Part shown: positions 22,020 through 30,791 of the stretch, piece by piece | Position numbering within the stretch: position 1 is the stretch's first letter | Layout: each line of letters opens with the position of its first letter | Assembly: GCA_900315675.1 (NCBI GenBank) | Contig: OMZY01000019.1 | Location: 1 to 53,269, forward strand | DNA from: an uncultured Eubacteriales bacterium | Lineage (GTDB): Bacteria > Bacillota > Clostridia > Christensenellales > Aristaeellaceae | Length of the DNA: 53,269 nt | Reading direction: 5' to 3' | Made by a program: the position numbers and the translations under genes | The notes under the pieces: model-generated | Seen by the model: only the letters and a program-made list of their open reading frames with translations | Databases searched by the model: none | What the model was told of the DNA's origin: nothing

Positions 22020-24866
22020 TTACTTTCTCAGGAACAGCACATAATCGCTGTTTTTCGGATATACCTGCGGTGTCTGCCTGAAGCTGGTATGCTTGTGCAC
22101 ATACTGGTACAGTTCGTTCAGTGTCAGCTTTCCGTCTCCGTTTCCGTGTTCAATATCCGCCGGCATGGCGCCGCTTGTACCCACACCCTTGGACAGCCAG
22201 TACGGGAACAGGTTGTAGGAATGCTCCCCGACCATGTAGGAGGCCTGCAGATACGCGGAAGCCGTCAGCACGACAAACTTCTCCGTCAGGAACAGATTCC
22301 CGCCCGGCGCCTGTCCGGCTGTGTCCGTTCCCGCGCCGCTGAGCGGCTCGTCCGCCAGGTTCGTCTGATAAACCGTCAGGCCCGGGTCCGCTGCTGCAAA
22401 CGTACTGATGATCATTTCAGTAAGATCGGGCGCGTCGATTTCTTCCGCTGTGACCGTTTCACCTTCGGGCGACGCGGCGCTCAGGTTTTCGTCAGGCCAT
22501 TCCCGGACTGCCGCTCCCGGTCCGCAGGATTCAAGAATCACGATCACTTTGCCCTTCGCCGCAGCCAGTGTTTTTGCCAGTTCCGGCAGTTCCAGCCAGG
22601 TTTCCTTGTTCTTGCACCACAGGCGGCCGGCATATTTCTGGCTCGTGGATTTATAATCCCCGTGGGATGCGAAGAAGAACATGGAGACGTCACCGTCCCG
22701 GGATGGTGCGACCAGCAGCTGGTTGATCTTGGTGTACACATCCTTTGCCACCAGGTCATCGTAGGAATAGACTTTATACAGTTCACCGTCCGGCCCGGTA
22801 ACGGAGGACAGAACATTCTTCATCAGTTTCACGTCGCCCCGGTTCCGGCGGATCACTCCCCCGGCGAATGTGGATTCAGAGAACAGCACCGCCCGGTAAT
22901 TGGCTTTCACGGTCACTGTGGTTTCCGTGAGGATCTTTCCGTCCGGCAGGTATACCTTCAGCGTGGCTTTGCCCGGATAGCAGCCCGTCAGTTCACCGTC
23001 CTGGCTGACGGTAAAAATCTTTGTATCGCTGCTCAGCCACTTCAGGGCAGTTCCCGCTTTCACGAGTTCCGGACTGGTCCGGATCTGCACCTTCGCTCCG
23101 TTATTGACCACGATACCCTGGTCATCCGGAACAAGGATATAATTGTATTCCGGTTCGGCCCCTGACTCAGAATCGTAAGCCGCAACGATGCCCGCAAACT
23201 CCCGGGAATTTGCGAAACCTTCGTTCACCTGTTCCCGGGTCATTTCCTCCTTCAGTTTTCCCTTCCAGAATTCAAGCCCGGCGTATTCCGCTTCCCGGCC
23301 CAGGTACAGCCGGTACAGTACTTTGACAAAGGCCTCGTCGTTCAGGTTTTTGTTGTTCATTTCATCGGAGAACACGAATCCCGCCGCAACCTCGGAGAAA
23401 GACATGTTTTTCCCTGTCAGCTGGTTGCACCAGAACTGCAGGCCGTTGGCGTCCGGTTCCCGGCTCAGCGCCTCCCGGTAGCACCTGGTCACAAAAGCTG
23501 TTATTCTCTCGCTGTAGGCCACAGGGGTTCCTGCCGCTCCTTCCGGAAGCGATCCCGCCTCTATGCCATAGCTTTCACAGATGCTTTTGAATTCAGCGGA
23601 AGTGCAGAACCCGTTCAGCAGTTTGTTCAGGGAAGCTCCGCTGGCAATCAGGTTACTCCAGCTTTGCCTGCCGGATTCATCCGACGCCCGGTTCAGCATC
23701 GTCCTGTACAGGATCTCAATCATTTCCTCCGAAGGCTTATGCATTTGGATAAACTCCCGGCTGCCGAAGAAGCCCAGGATAATTTCCGCGGCCGTAGCAC
23801 TTTTGCTTTTCAGTCTGCCGGTCCAGTCGGCCAGTCCGCCCTGATCCGGTTCCCTTCCAAGGATCAGCCAGTAGCAGCGGGTCACAAAGGCTTTCACCCT
23901 GTCGTCTTCTTCCGCAGCTCCGGATAAGGGTTCCGCTTCCGTACTCCCCGTCCCGGAGAGAACCTCCGCCGGTTCAGGAGTTTCCTGCGGTTTCTGTCCC
24001 TCGTCTGTCATTTCTGCTGCAGGCGCTTCTTCTATTTGTTTGCTCTCTGCTGCCGGAACTTCCTGTTCACGTTCAGCAGGTTCCTGTGCCGGTGCCGCTG
24101 CGCCGGTCTCCTCCGGCTTCTCTGATTCTGAAACCGGTTCTGTTTCCGCCGGTTCCGTTTCTCCGTTTTCCGGCTCCGCGGCAGGTCCTTCCTGTTCTGT
24201 GTCTGCGGTTGATTCCTCCTCCGCCGGATTGTCCGCGGAACCAGCGTCGTCCGCTTCCTCTGCCGCTGGTTTTTCATCCGCCGGCAGACTCTCCTCCGGC
24301 AGCTGTGCTACCGTTACCACGTCGTACAGTCCCGGTTCCGGGAGAGCAAAGGAAATCGTATTCCGTTCAGCCTGTATAATTACCGGAATGCTCCGGACTT
24401 TTTCTTTCAGGCTTTGAACAGTCTCATCATACCTCAGCACATACACGCTGACCCGGCTGCCCGGATATTCCTCCTGCAGTCCGGTCAGCCCAAGTTTTTC
24501 CATTCTGACCTTGCCGGGTCCGCTCATTTCCCCGAAGGAAAACCGGTAAACCGCGTGGCGGATAACCCTGCCGTCGCCCTGCTCAATGCCCAGTACTTCC
24601 TCGGCAGCGGAAACAAAGTCCGCAGCCGATACTTTCGCGACAAAAGTATTTCCATCAGCTGTCCGGGCACCGTCCCTGACCGTAACCGTAATCCTGACGC
24701 CCTCCACGGTCTCCGTCTGTTCAAACGGTTCCGCTTCTCCGGCCAGATCCGTCGGTGTCGCCGGAATTTCCTCCGCCAGCGACGCTATGCAGACATGGCA
24801 GAAAACGAATACAATGCTTAGAAGCATTGCTAGGGTTTTCCTGGTTCTCTCCCGGCAGCCGTTCAT
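22020..24866 (-). CDS. Secreted DUF4214/BIG2 protein with caspase-like peptidase domain
   Basis: 948 aa. Signal peptide MNGCRERTRKTLAMLL followed by SIVFVFCHVCIASLAEE. A beta-rich domain is followed by a long Glu/Pro/Ala-rich linker (about residues 200-320). DUF4214 repeats follow, with the pattern TRCYWLILGREPDQGGLADW and again TRCYREALSREPDANGLQFW. Next is a BIG2-like domain, then a C-terminal caspase/clostripain-like domain with FFFASHGDY (His) and VIVILESCGPGA (Cys) placed as a C14-type His/Cys pair. An EF-hand-like GNGDGKLTLNELYQYV lies near the end. An in-frame ATG at 24899 has no ribosome site; GGAAGGGAG supports 24866. Probably a surface-exposed or secreted protease; target unknown. 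Confidence 0.75.
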   Translation of the reverse strand: MNGCRERTRKTLAMLLSIVFVFCHVCIASLAEEIPATPTDLAGEAEPFEQTETVEGVRITVTVRDGARTADGNTFVAKVSAADFVSAAEEVLGIEQGDGRVIRHAVYRFSFGEMSGPGKVRMEKLGLTGLQEEYPGSRVSVYVLRYDETVQSLKEKVRSIPVIIQAERNTISFALPEPGLYDVVTVAQLPEESLPADEKPAAEEADDAGSADNPAEEESTADTEQEGPAAEPENGETEPAETEPVSESEKPEETGAAAPAQEPAEREQEVPAAESKQIEEAPAAEMTDEGQKPQETPEPAEVLSGTGSTEAEPLSGAAEEDDRVKAFVTRCYWLILGREPDQGGLADWTGRLKSKSATAAEIILGFFGSREFIQMHKPSEEMIEILYRTMLNRASDESGRQSWSNLIASGASLNKLLNGFCTSAEFKSICESYGIEAGSLPEGAAGTPVAYSERITAFVTRCYREALSREPDANGLQFWCNQLTGKNMSFSEVAAGFVFSDEMNNKNLNDEAFVKVLYRLYLGREAEYAGLEFWKGKLKEEMTREQVNEGFANSREFAGIVAAYDSESGAEPEYNYILVPDDQGIVVNNGAKVQIRTSPELVKAGTALKWLSSDTKIFTVSQDGELTGCYPGKATLKVYLPDGKILTETTVTVKANYRAVLFSESTFAGGVIRRNRGDVKLMKNVLSSVTGPDGELYKVYSYDDLVAKDVYTKINQLLVAPSRDGDVSMFFFASHGDYKSTSQKYAGRLWCKNKETWLELPELAKTLAAAKGKVIVILESCGPGAAVREWPDENLSAASPEGETVTAEEIDAPDLTEMIISTFAAADPGLTVYQTNLADEPLSGAGTDTAGQAPGGNLFLTEKFVVLTASAYLQASYMVGEHSYNLFPYWLSKGVGTSGAMPADIEHGNGDGKLTLNELYQYVHKHTSFRQTPQVYPKNSDYVLFLRK

Positions 24867-24912
24867 CTGTCTGTAACTCCCTTCCGCTCGTTCCGTCATG
24901 CCCGCGGGTTTC

Positions 24913-25380
24913 TTATTCCGGATAGGTCAGCCGCTTATGCGCTGTCAGTTCTTCACGGTATTTACGGATATAGTACTTGGCCATGTTCAGGTTCTGCTCG
25001 GACCAGTTCCCGCACTCTTCCGGTCTGGCTCCGGGAATTTCTCCCTCAAAGCCGATGATAAAATCACACATCTCCAGTACCAGCGGATAAACGTCCTCCG
25101 CGGTCTGTTCCCCGAAAACCACAAGGTAAAAGCCCGTCCTGCATCCCATAGGCCCGAAGTATATAATTTCATCCTTCCTTTTGCTGTTCCGGAAGAAGGT
25201 GGCGCCCAGATGCTCAATAGTATGTATGGCCGGAACATCCATCACCGGTTCCCGGTTCGGTGCGGTAACCCGCAGGTCAAACGTGGATGCCGCGCATTGT
25301 TCCCGCCTGTCAGTCCGGGATAAATAAAGGCCCGGCAGCAGGTTCAGATGGTTAACCTGAAAGCTGGCAATTTTCTGCAT
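24913..25380 (-). CDS. luxS: S-ribosylhomocysteine lyase
   Basis: 155 aa, normal length. It converts S-ribosylhomocysteine to homocysteine and the AI-2 precursor DPD in the methyl cycle. The metal-binding motif HTIEHLGATFFRN gives two His ligands, and the third ligand is the Cys in PEECGNW. FGPMGCRTGFYL holds the catalytic Cys. The usual CGNYxxHNL appears here as CGNWSEQNL, so the His at that place is Gln, which is not a metal ligand. Ribosome site AGGAGA. A -10 (TATAAT at 25462-25467) lies upstream. Confidence 0.96.
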   Translation of the reverse strand: MQKIASFQVNHLNLLPGLYLSRTDRREQCAASTFDLRVTAPNREPVMDVPAIHTIEHLGATFFRNSKRKDEIIYFGPMGCRTGFYLVVFGEQTAEDVYPLVLEMCDFIIGFEGEIPGARPEECGNWSEQNLNMAKYYIRKYREELTAHKRLTYPE

Positions 25381-25461
25381 GTTGAATCTCCTGTCTCCGC
25401 AGCGTGCTGTCCGCTGCTCTGTTCAATTATTTGTACGGAATAAGTATTTCTCTCTTTCCCC

Positions 25462-25467
25462 ATTATA
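25462..25467 (-). promoter_or_regulatory. Probable -10 element of luxS
   Basis: TATAAT on the minus strand, 82 bases before the luxS start. The -35 at 17 bases is poor (AGAATT-like). Confidence 0.5.
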
Positions 25468-25525
25468 CTCCTGTTTTTGGGGGTAATTCTTCCTTCAGAA
25501 TCGGTTATGTTATCCGCTCCGGAAC

Positions 25526-25560
25526 CACAAAAAAGAGGAGAGCGCTTGTCTCTCCTCTTT
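25526..25560 (-). terminator. Terminator of the secreted-protein gene
   Basis: A 10-11 bp stem (AAAGAGGAGA at 25532-25541 with TCTCCTCTTT at 25551-25560), followed on the minus strand by a T run, 15 bases after the stop of the 25575-27017 gene. Confidence 0.85.
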
Positions 25561-25574
25561 GCTCACTGTTTTCA

Positions 25575-27017
25575 TTATTGTACGGCAGGCTTCTTGGGAA
25601 CCATCAGCTGCTTCACCTGGGCATTGAGCCAGGCTGCCGCGTCTTCCGGCAGGTTCTTGGCCAGCACGGTCACAGACTTCAGCAGGTTGGCGGTTGCTGT
25701 CAGGGAAAGCTGTCCGGTCACGGTGGCATCTTCACCGCTCGCCAGCTTTTCAAGCGGCAGAACCGTGATGTTTTCTCCTTCAAACACGCTGACCGGTTTG
25801 TCTTCGCTCTTTCCGGCAGAACCTGTAATGGTCAGCAGGGCTTTTTCAGAGTCGTTGGCAAATACGTCCACAGTAAAGTTCTTCCGGTCGCCTTCCGCGG
25901 CTTCCACCTTCGCGCTCGCCTTCACATTGACATCCTTGTCCTTGATAGCCAGGTTCATCACCAGGTTGCCGGCCTGATCGGCATTGAGGTCAATATCCAT
26001 GTTCATGCCCTTGGTGTCGGCAATCTTACCCAGGAGGCTGGTGTTTCCTTCAGCCGCGTTGAAGGCAAACTCAATGTCTTCCTTCTCTGCGTCGGCCGTC
26101 AGGAGGATTTTGACCGTTCCGTCCGCAAGGCCTTCAGCGAAATAGACCTTTTCTTCCTTGGCTTCTTCAGTCTCGGTCGCGGCGGTCTTCTTGGTCATTT
26201 CAATGACAACATAGTTATCGTCCTTGTCGTTTGAATAGATCGCCGCAGACAGTTCAGGCTGTTCTTCAGCGGGCTGGTTCTTGATTTTTTCAATTGCCTT
26301 GTCGATCTCTTCGATCGGATCGCCTTTCTGGCTGAAGGCCTTGAGAACCGCCTTCATGGAATCTTTTCCAAGCAGTTCCTTCGCGCTGTTCAGAATCAGT
26401 TCGGAAGCTTCCGCATAAGTGATGTTGACAGGAGTCTTCACGGTAAAGGTCATTCCGTCCACAGTGAATTCGCCGTTCTCCGGCTCACCCACTTTTTCGC
26501 TGAATGCCTTGCTCAGCTTCTCCGCAATTTCCGCTACGTCCTTCCCGAGCTGCTCCTTGTCAATGTTCTGCAGTTCATTCAGCGAACCTGCAGAAGCCGT
26601 TGCAGATGTCGCCGCCTGCTGCTGAATCTGCTGCTGCATCTGCTGAACCATCTCATTGGAAAGGAACAGCACCTGGTTGCCCAGCAGGGTGCTGGCAATG
26701 GTCGCGCCCTCTTCCGTTTTCTTCGCGCCGATGGAAAGCATAAGATCATCGCCCGCGTACAGGGCTACTTCTCCGGCGTCCTTTTCAAAAACGCCTTTCA
26801 GCGTAACCGTATTCAGGATCGCGTTCACAGCGTTCAAAGCCTGCTGCGCGTCCTCGGGCAGTTCTGCCGTAGCCTCCCCGGACTGCACCATCAGTGCGGG
26901 AATATCCGCGCTGATCTTCGCGTCAAAGGATATCGTACCTTCTTCAGCGGCCGCCAGGCCGATGCAGGAGAAGGCCATTACAAGGGCCATTACCATGGAC
27001 AGAATGGATTTCTTCAT
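25575..27017 (-). CDS. Secreted protein of unknown function
   Basis: 480 aa, not recognised. It has a clear signal peptide, MKKSILSMVMALVMAFSC then IGLAAAEE, with a likely A-A-E cleavage region and no lipobox. The body is acidic and rich in Ala, Glu and Lys. It has a Gln-rich patch (QQMQQQIQQQAA) and repeated beta-type segments such as KVYFAEGLADGTVKILLTADA and MNMDIDLNADQAGNLVMNLA, suggesting an extracellular beta-rich fold. AAGGAGG precedes the ATG. It lies 62 bases after the VanW gene and is probably co-transcribed. Confidence 0.7.
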   Translation of the reverse strand: MKKSILSMVMALVMAFSCIGLAAAEEGTISFDAKISADIPALMVQSGEATAELPEDAQQALNAVNAILNTVTLKGVFEKDAGEVALYAGDDLMLSIGAKKTEEGATIASTLLGNQVLFLSNEMVQQMQQQIQQQAATSATASAGSLNELQNIDKEQLGKDVAEIAEKLSKAFSEKVGEPENGEFTVDGMTFTVKTPVNITYAEASELILNSAKELLGKDSMKAVLKAFSQKGDPIEEIDKAIEKIKNQPAEEQPELSAAIYSNDKDDNYVVIEMTKKTAATETEEAKEEKVYFAEGLADGTVKILLTADAEKEDIEFAFNAAEGNTSLLGKIADTKGMNMDIDLNADQAGNLVMNLAIKDKDVNVKASAKVEAAEGDRKNFTVDVFANDSEKALLTITGSAGKSEDKPVSVFEGENITVLPLEKLASGEDATVTGQLSLTATANLLKSVTVLAKNLPEDAAAWLNAQVKQLMVPKKPAVQ

Positions 27018-27079
27018 TTTTTTGCCTCCTTCATAATACAGGATTATGGACTATGGTTTCAGGTTTTACTCCTGTGGTT

Positions 27080-28273
27080 TTACTCTTCTTCCCCATGATA
27101 CCGGTAAATTCTCATCAGCAGGGCGCCGTCGTCATTGGAGGTGCCCAGCACTTTGATCGGGAAATCATAACGGTTGGTAAAAATCAGGTTCAGTTCCGGG
27201 TTGCCCACAGCCGCGTCACAGTGGATCGGCAGGTAGGCGGCACCGTTTCCGCCGTGGGGACGGCGATGATTGATCTCGATGTCCGGCAGCTGGATCAGCG
27301 CGTTGTACAGTGTGCTGGAAACCTGGCAGGTTCCGCCGCCGTATCCCAGCTTGGATGTCCCGGCCGTCAGCACGCCGGCCTGTTTGTATCCCTTGCCCGG
27401 ACGATAGGGACCCATGGTTTTGTTTGCGTCCAGGCGTTCTCCGGGCTGCAGCACCTGGGAAATATACCCGCAGCCGGTTTTAATATTATGGATCCGGTTC
27501 AGGTTTGTTTCGTTCTGGGTCATCTTGTAATAGCTTGTATAGGCAGCAATGGGACTGTCCGGGAACAGTTCTTCATCCGTAGGAGAAACGGGCACCAGGT
27601 CCGTCAGCTCATTCGGATCGATATAACCGTATTCACGCCAGTAGTTTACCATCGCCCAGCCTTTGTAGAACTTCCAGATGCTCAGCTCTGTGCCGGGCTT
27701 CAGGATGACCCAGTTGTTTCCGTCATCCCCGTCTCCCTTGGAAGGCGTCATGCTCTTCCGTACATGGCAGGTGGTGGCGGTTTTGGCGATATAGGTGTGC
27801 TTCTGAACATTGAAAGGCGGTGTGTTCACAGGATCAACCGTTTCAATGTCGCCTTTGGCAATCTGCTGCCTTCTGACATAGCCGATCACATTGTCCCGCC
27901 GGACGATAAACCAGATCAGTCCGACATACAGGATGTCCACCTTTTTACCCCTGGCGTCCATCAGTCTCATCTTCGGGGTAATGTCTTCTTCAGACTTCCA
28001 CTTTTCCGAGTAGATCACGCCGTTGTAGTCCGAACGCATTTTGGCCTTATACAGGGCAGGAGAATTCGCATTGAAATCCTCCCGGGTCATTTCATGGTAA
28101 ACCTCACCTTTTACCTCAGCCTCAACATAGTTTTCAGCCTGGTCTTCCTCTTCCTGCATTTCCCGCAGTTCTTCATCCGAGAACTGAATATCGTCATCCT
28201 CTTCAGCAACGGCAAAAGCCATTGTTCCGGTCAGCATTCCAAGGGCAAGTATAATGCACAAAATGCGCTTCAT
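27080..28273 (-). CDS. Secreted VanW-family protein with SH3-like segments
   Basis: 397 aa. Signal peptide MKRILCIILALGMLTGTMAFAVAEE. The middle has two SH3-like stretches (LYVGLIWFIVRRDNVIGYVRR and WAMVNYWREYGYIDPNEL). The C-terminal VanW domain has GYISQVLQPGERLDANKTMG, LGYGGGTCQVSSTLYNAL and the NRYDFPIKV strand. VanW proteins occur in some vancomycin resistance clusters, but their biochemical role is unknown; no other van genes are visible. A longer frame from 28291 exists, but GGAGGA supports 28273. The promoter overlaps a 35-bp palindrome. Confidence 0.88.
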   Translation of the reverse strand: MKRILCIILALGMLTGTMAFAVAEEDDDIQFSDEELREMQEEEDQAENYVEAEVKGEVYHEMTREDFNANSPALYKAKMRSDYNGVIYSEKWKSEEDITPKMRLMDARGKKVDILYVGLIWFIVRRDNVIGYVRRQQIAKGDIETVDPVNTPPFNVQKHTYIAKTATTCHVRKSMTPSKGDGDDGNNWVILKPGTELSIWKFYKGWAMVNYWREYGYIDPNELTDLVPVSPTDEELFPDSPIAAYTSYYKMTQNETNLNRIHNIKTGCGYISQVLQPGERLDANKTMGPYRPGKGYKQAGVLTAGTSKLGYGGGTCQVSSTLYNALIQLPDIEINHRRPHGGNGAAYLPIHCDAAVGNPELNLIFTNRYDFPIKVLGTSNDDGALLMRIYRYHGEEE

Positions 28274-28292
28274 TAGCACATCCTCCTTCATC

Positions 28293-28327
28293 GTATACGA
28301 AAAATATTATCCCCTTTTTTCGTATAC
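28293..28327. promoter_or_regulatory. 35-bp palindromic operator over the vanW promoter
   Basis: GTATACGAAAAA (28293-28304) and its perfect reverse complement TTTTTCGTATAC (28316-28327) flank an 11-base centre that contains the -10. A repressor bound here would block transcription. The regulator is unknown. Confidence 0.75.
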
Positions 28328-28334
28328 ATGTCAA
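28306..28334 (-). promoter_or_regulatory. Promoter of the vanW gene
   Basis: On the minus strand, TTGACA (28329-28334), a 17-base spacer, GATAAT (28306-28311). Near-consensus sigma-A promoter, 33 bases before the start codon. Confidence 0.85.
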
Positions 28335-28590
28335 CCGCACCGCCATCGGCAGGGCGTCTGAGCTCTATACCTTAAACGATTATCCATCCTCCTTTCTTCC
28401 CGTGAGATCTGCAGATCCGGAATCAGGTTCTGCCCCTCATCCTTGCCCGTATTATATTCCCGGCATAACCCTGAATAAACGACGCATCTGATAAATTGAG
28501 CCCCTGTATTTCTCTCCATCCGGAAAAAAACGACCCTCAATATCACATCCTCCGTCTGAAAACCCCAGTCAGAGGCAGTAACTGCCGCAT

Positions 28591-28656
28591 TCGCCGACAG
28601 GCGAGTATTTCACATCGCAAAGCGATAATTCACATTCGTCCGTTTTTTCGGACGAA
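28591..28656. repeat. Array of three short hairpins joined by TTCACA-type spacers
   Basis: TCGCC/GGCGA (28591-28595/28600-28604), TCGC/GCGA (28615-28618/28622-28625) and TTCGTCCG/CGGACGAA (28635-28642/28649-28656) follow one another. They are linked by AGTATTTCACA and TAATTCACA. It looks like a dispersed REP-type hairpin repeat. It lies in the 499-base gap 28292-28790, which otherwise holds only the two divergent promoter regions. Confidence 0.65.
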
Positions 28657-28730
28657 TAATGCATTGATTTTGCAACTTGCTGAACAGCTTACAAAATCTT
28701 GTGTTCCCCTTTCTTTTCAGGCACATTTTA

Positions 28731-28739
28731 TGGTATAAT
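28731..28739 (+). promoter_or_regulatory. Extended -10 of the topoisomerase operon
   Basis: TGGTATAAT, an extended -10 (TATAAT at 28734-28739), with a weak -35 (TTCTTT at 28711-28716) 17 bases upstream. Confidence 0.65.
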
Positions 28740-28790
28740 AATCTGTGATCATTCGGGCCTTTCATGTGAAAGCCCCAAAGGAGTGAACCC

Positions 28791-30788
28791 ATGGCATCCC
28801 AAACCTATAATGCCGGTAATATCCAGGTGCTGGAAGGCCTGGAGGCTGTGCGTATGCGCCCCGGCATGTATATCGGTACAACCTCTTCCCGCGGTCTGCA
28901 TCACCTTCTGTGGGAAATCGTGGACAATGCGATTGACGAAGCGTCCAACGGCTTCGCTTCTGAAGTCTCCGTCACGCTTCACAAGGACGGCTCCGCCAGC
29001 GTTTATGACAACGGACGCGGCATGCCCGTGGATGAACATCCCACCATGCACAAGCCCGGTGTGGAAGTCATCTTCACCGTGCTGCACGCCGGCGGCAAGT
29101 TCAACAGTGAAAACTATGACTATTCCGGTGGTCTCCACGGCGTCGGTGCCAGCGTCGTTAACGCGCTGAGCAAGTGGCTCACCGTCGATGTGTTCCTCAA
29201 CTGGACCCATTACCGCATGGCCTTCACCAGTCAGACGGATCCTGCCACCGGTAAAATCCATGCCGGCAAGCCTGAAGGTCCGCTGGAAGTGCTGGGCAAC
29301 ACCCGTAAAAAGGGCACCCTGGTTCGTTTTCTCCCGGATGATGAGATCTTTGAGGATGTCCGTTTCCAGACAGAAACGGTTGCCCGGCGTCTGCAGGAAC
29401 TGGCTTACCTGAACCGCGGCATCCGCATCACCTTTACCGATGAGCGGCTGGCTGACGCGGACAGCCGTACCCGTGTCTTCTGCTATGACGGCGGCATTTC
29501 CGATTATGTCCGTTACCTGAACGCCGGTAAAAACGCCCTGCAGGAAGATATCATCTATATTGAGGGCAAACGGGACACCGTCATCTGCCGCGCGGCCATC
29601 CAGTATACTGACGGCTACACCGAAAGCCTGTTCTCTTATGTCAACAACATCAATACACCCGAAGGCGGCACCCACGAGACCGGTTTTAAGGCGGCCTTTA
29701 CCAAGTGCTTCAATGATTACGCCCGCCGGATCGGCCTGCTGAAGGAAAAAGATAACAACCTGGCGGGTGAAGATTTCCGCGAGGGGCTGACCTGCGTTCT
29801 GACCACCATGGTCAAAAATCCCCAGTTCGAAGGCCAGACCAAGGGCCGTCTCGGCAACAGTGAAGTCCGTCCCGCGGTGGAAGCCATTGTGACGCAGCAG
29901 CTGCTGGACTGGCTGGACAACCTGAAAAACCAGGAAGTTGCCAACGCCATCGTCTCCAAGGCCATCCGCGCCGCCCAGGCCCGGGAAGCAGCCCGCAAAA
30001 CCCGTGACAACATCCGCAAGGCCAGCCAGCTGGAAGCCGCTCCCCTGGTGGGTAAGCTTTCCAGCTGTACCGGACGGCACTGGGAGGATAACGAACTCTT
30101 CATCGTGGAGGGCGATTCCGCAGGCGGCAGCGCCAAGCAGGGCCGTGACCGCCGTTTCCAGGCCATTCTTCCCCTTCGCGGCAAGCCGCTGAATGTTGAG
30201 AAAAAGCATCTGGACCAGGTGCTGGCCAATGAGGAATTCCGCAGTCTGATTACCGCTCTGGGAACCGGAATTGATGAAGGCTTTACCCTGGACAACCTCA
30301 AATACGGCAAAGTCATCATCCTCTCCGATGCGGACCAGGACGGCGCCCATATCCGGGCCATCCTGCTCACCTTCTTCTTCCGTTATATGAAGGATCTGAT
30401 TACCGGCGGTCATGTCTATATCGGTATGCCTCCGCTTTACAAGGTTCAGAAGGGGCAGAAGGTCATCTACGCCTATGATGACAAGGAGCTCGCCAAAGCC
30501 ACCCGTTCCGTCGGCAAGGGCTACACCCTGCAGCGGTACAAAGGTCTTGGTGAAATGAACCCCGAACAGTTGTGGGAAACCACCATGGATCCGTCCCAGC
30601 GCAAACTCATGCGCGTGGGTATTGAGGACGCCGCCCTGGCAGACCGGCTTACCACCGTTCTTATGGGCGACAAGGTGGAACCCCGCCGCGATTACATCAG
30701 CGAACACGCTGACTTTAACCGTACGGATACATTCGATGCCGAACTGGACGGTCACAGCGTACAGTCGCAGCAGGAAGGAGGGCAGTAA
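28791..30788 (+). CDS. Type IIA DNA topoisomerase subunit B (gyrase B / topo IV B)
   Basis: 665 aa. The ATPase domain opens IQVLEGLEAVRMRPGMYIG and has IVDNAIDEA, NGRGMPVD and GGLHGVGASVVNALS. The Toprim domain has VEGDSAGGSAKQGRDR and ILSDADQDGAHIR. It ends with the conserved RYKGLGEMNPEQLWETTMDP. It provides ATP-driven strand passage with the subunit encoded 3 bases downstream. The two paralogues GyrB and ParE are hard to separate; the linked A subunit lacks a standard GyrA box, so topo IV-like is possible. Ribosome site AAAGGAG. Confidence 0.93.
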   Translation: MASQTYNAGNIQVLEGLEAVRMRPGMYIGTTSSRGLHHLLWEIVDNAIDEASNGFASEVSVTLHKDGSASVYDNGRGMPVDEHPTMHKPGVEVIFTVLHAGGKFNSENYDYSGGLHGVGASVVNALSKWLTVDVFLNWTHYRMAFTSQTDPATGKIHAGKPEGPLEVLGNTRKKGTLVRFLPDDEIFEDVRFQTETVARRLQELAYLNRGIRITFTDERLADADSRTRVFCYDGGISDYVRYLNAGKNALQEDIIYIEGKRDTVICRAAIQYTDGYTESLFSYVNNINTPEGGTHETGFKAAFTKCFNDYARRIGLLKEKDNNLAGEDFREGLTCVLTTMVKNPQFEGQTKGRLGNSEVRPAVEAIVTQQLLDWLDNLKNQEVANAIVSKAIRAAQAREAARKTRDNIRKASQLEAAPLVGKLSSCTGRHWEDNELFIVEGDSAGGSAKQGRDRRFQAILPLRGKPLNVEKKHLDQVLANEEFRSLITALGTGIDEGFTLDNLKYGKVIILSDADQDGAHIRAILLTFFFRYMKDLITGGHVYIGMPPLYKVQKGQKVIYAYDDKELAKATRSVGKGYTLQRYKGLGEMNPEQLWETTMDPSQRKLMRVGIEDAALADRLTTVLMGDKVEPRRDYISEHADFNRTDTFDAELDGHSVQSQQEGGQ

Positions 30789-30791
30789 ATC

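Noticed and set aside
27080-28273. Vancomycin resistance locus
   Set aside because: Only a VanW-family protein is present. VanW-like proteins are common in Clostridia, and no ligase, VanH, VanX or VanRS genes are nearby.
28331-28792. Two small minus-strand frames (71 and 60 codons) upstream of the topoisomerase operon
   Set aside because: They run across promoters and hairpin repeats, lack ribosome sites and show no protein-like pattern.
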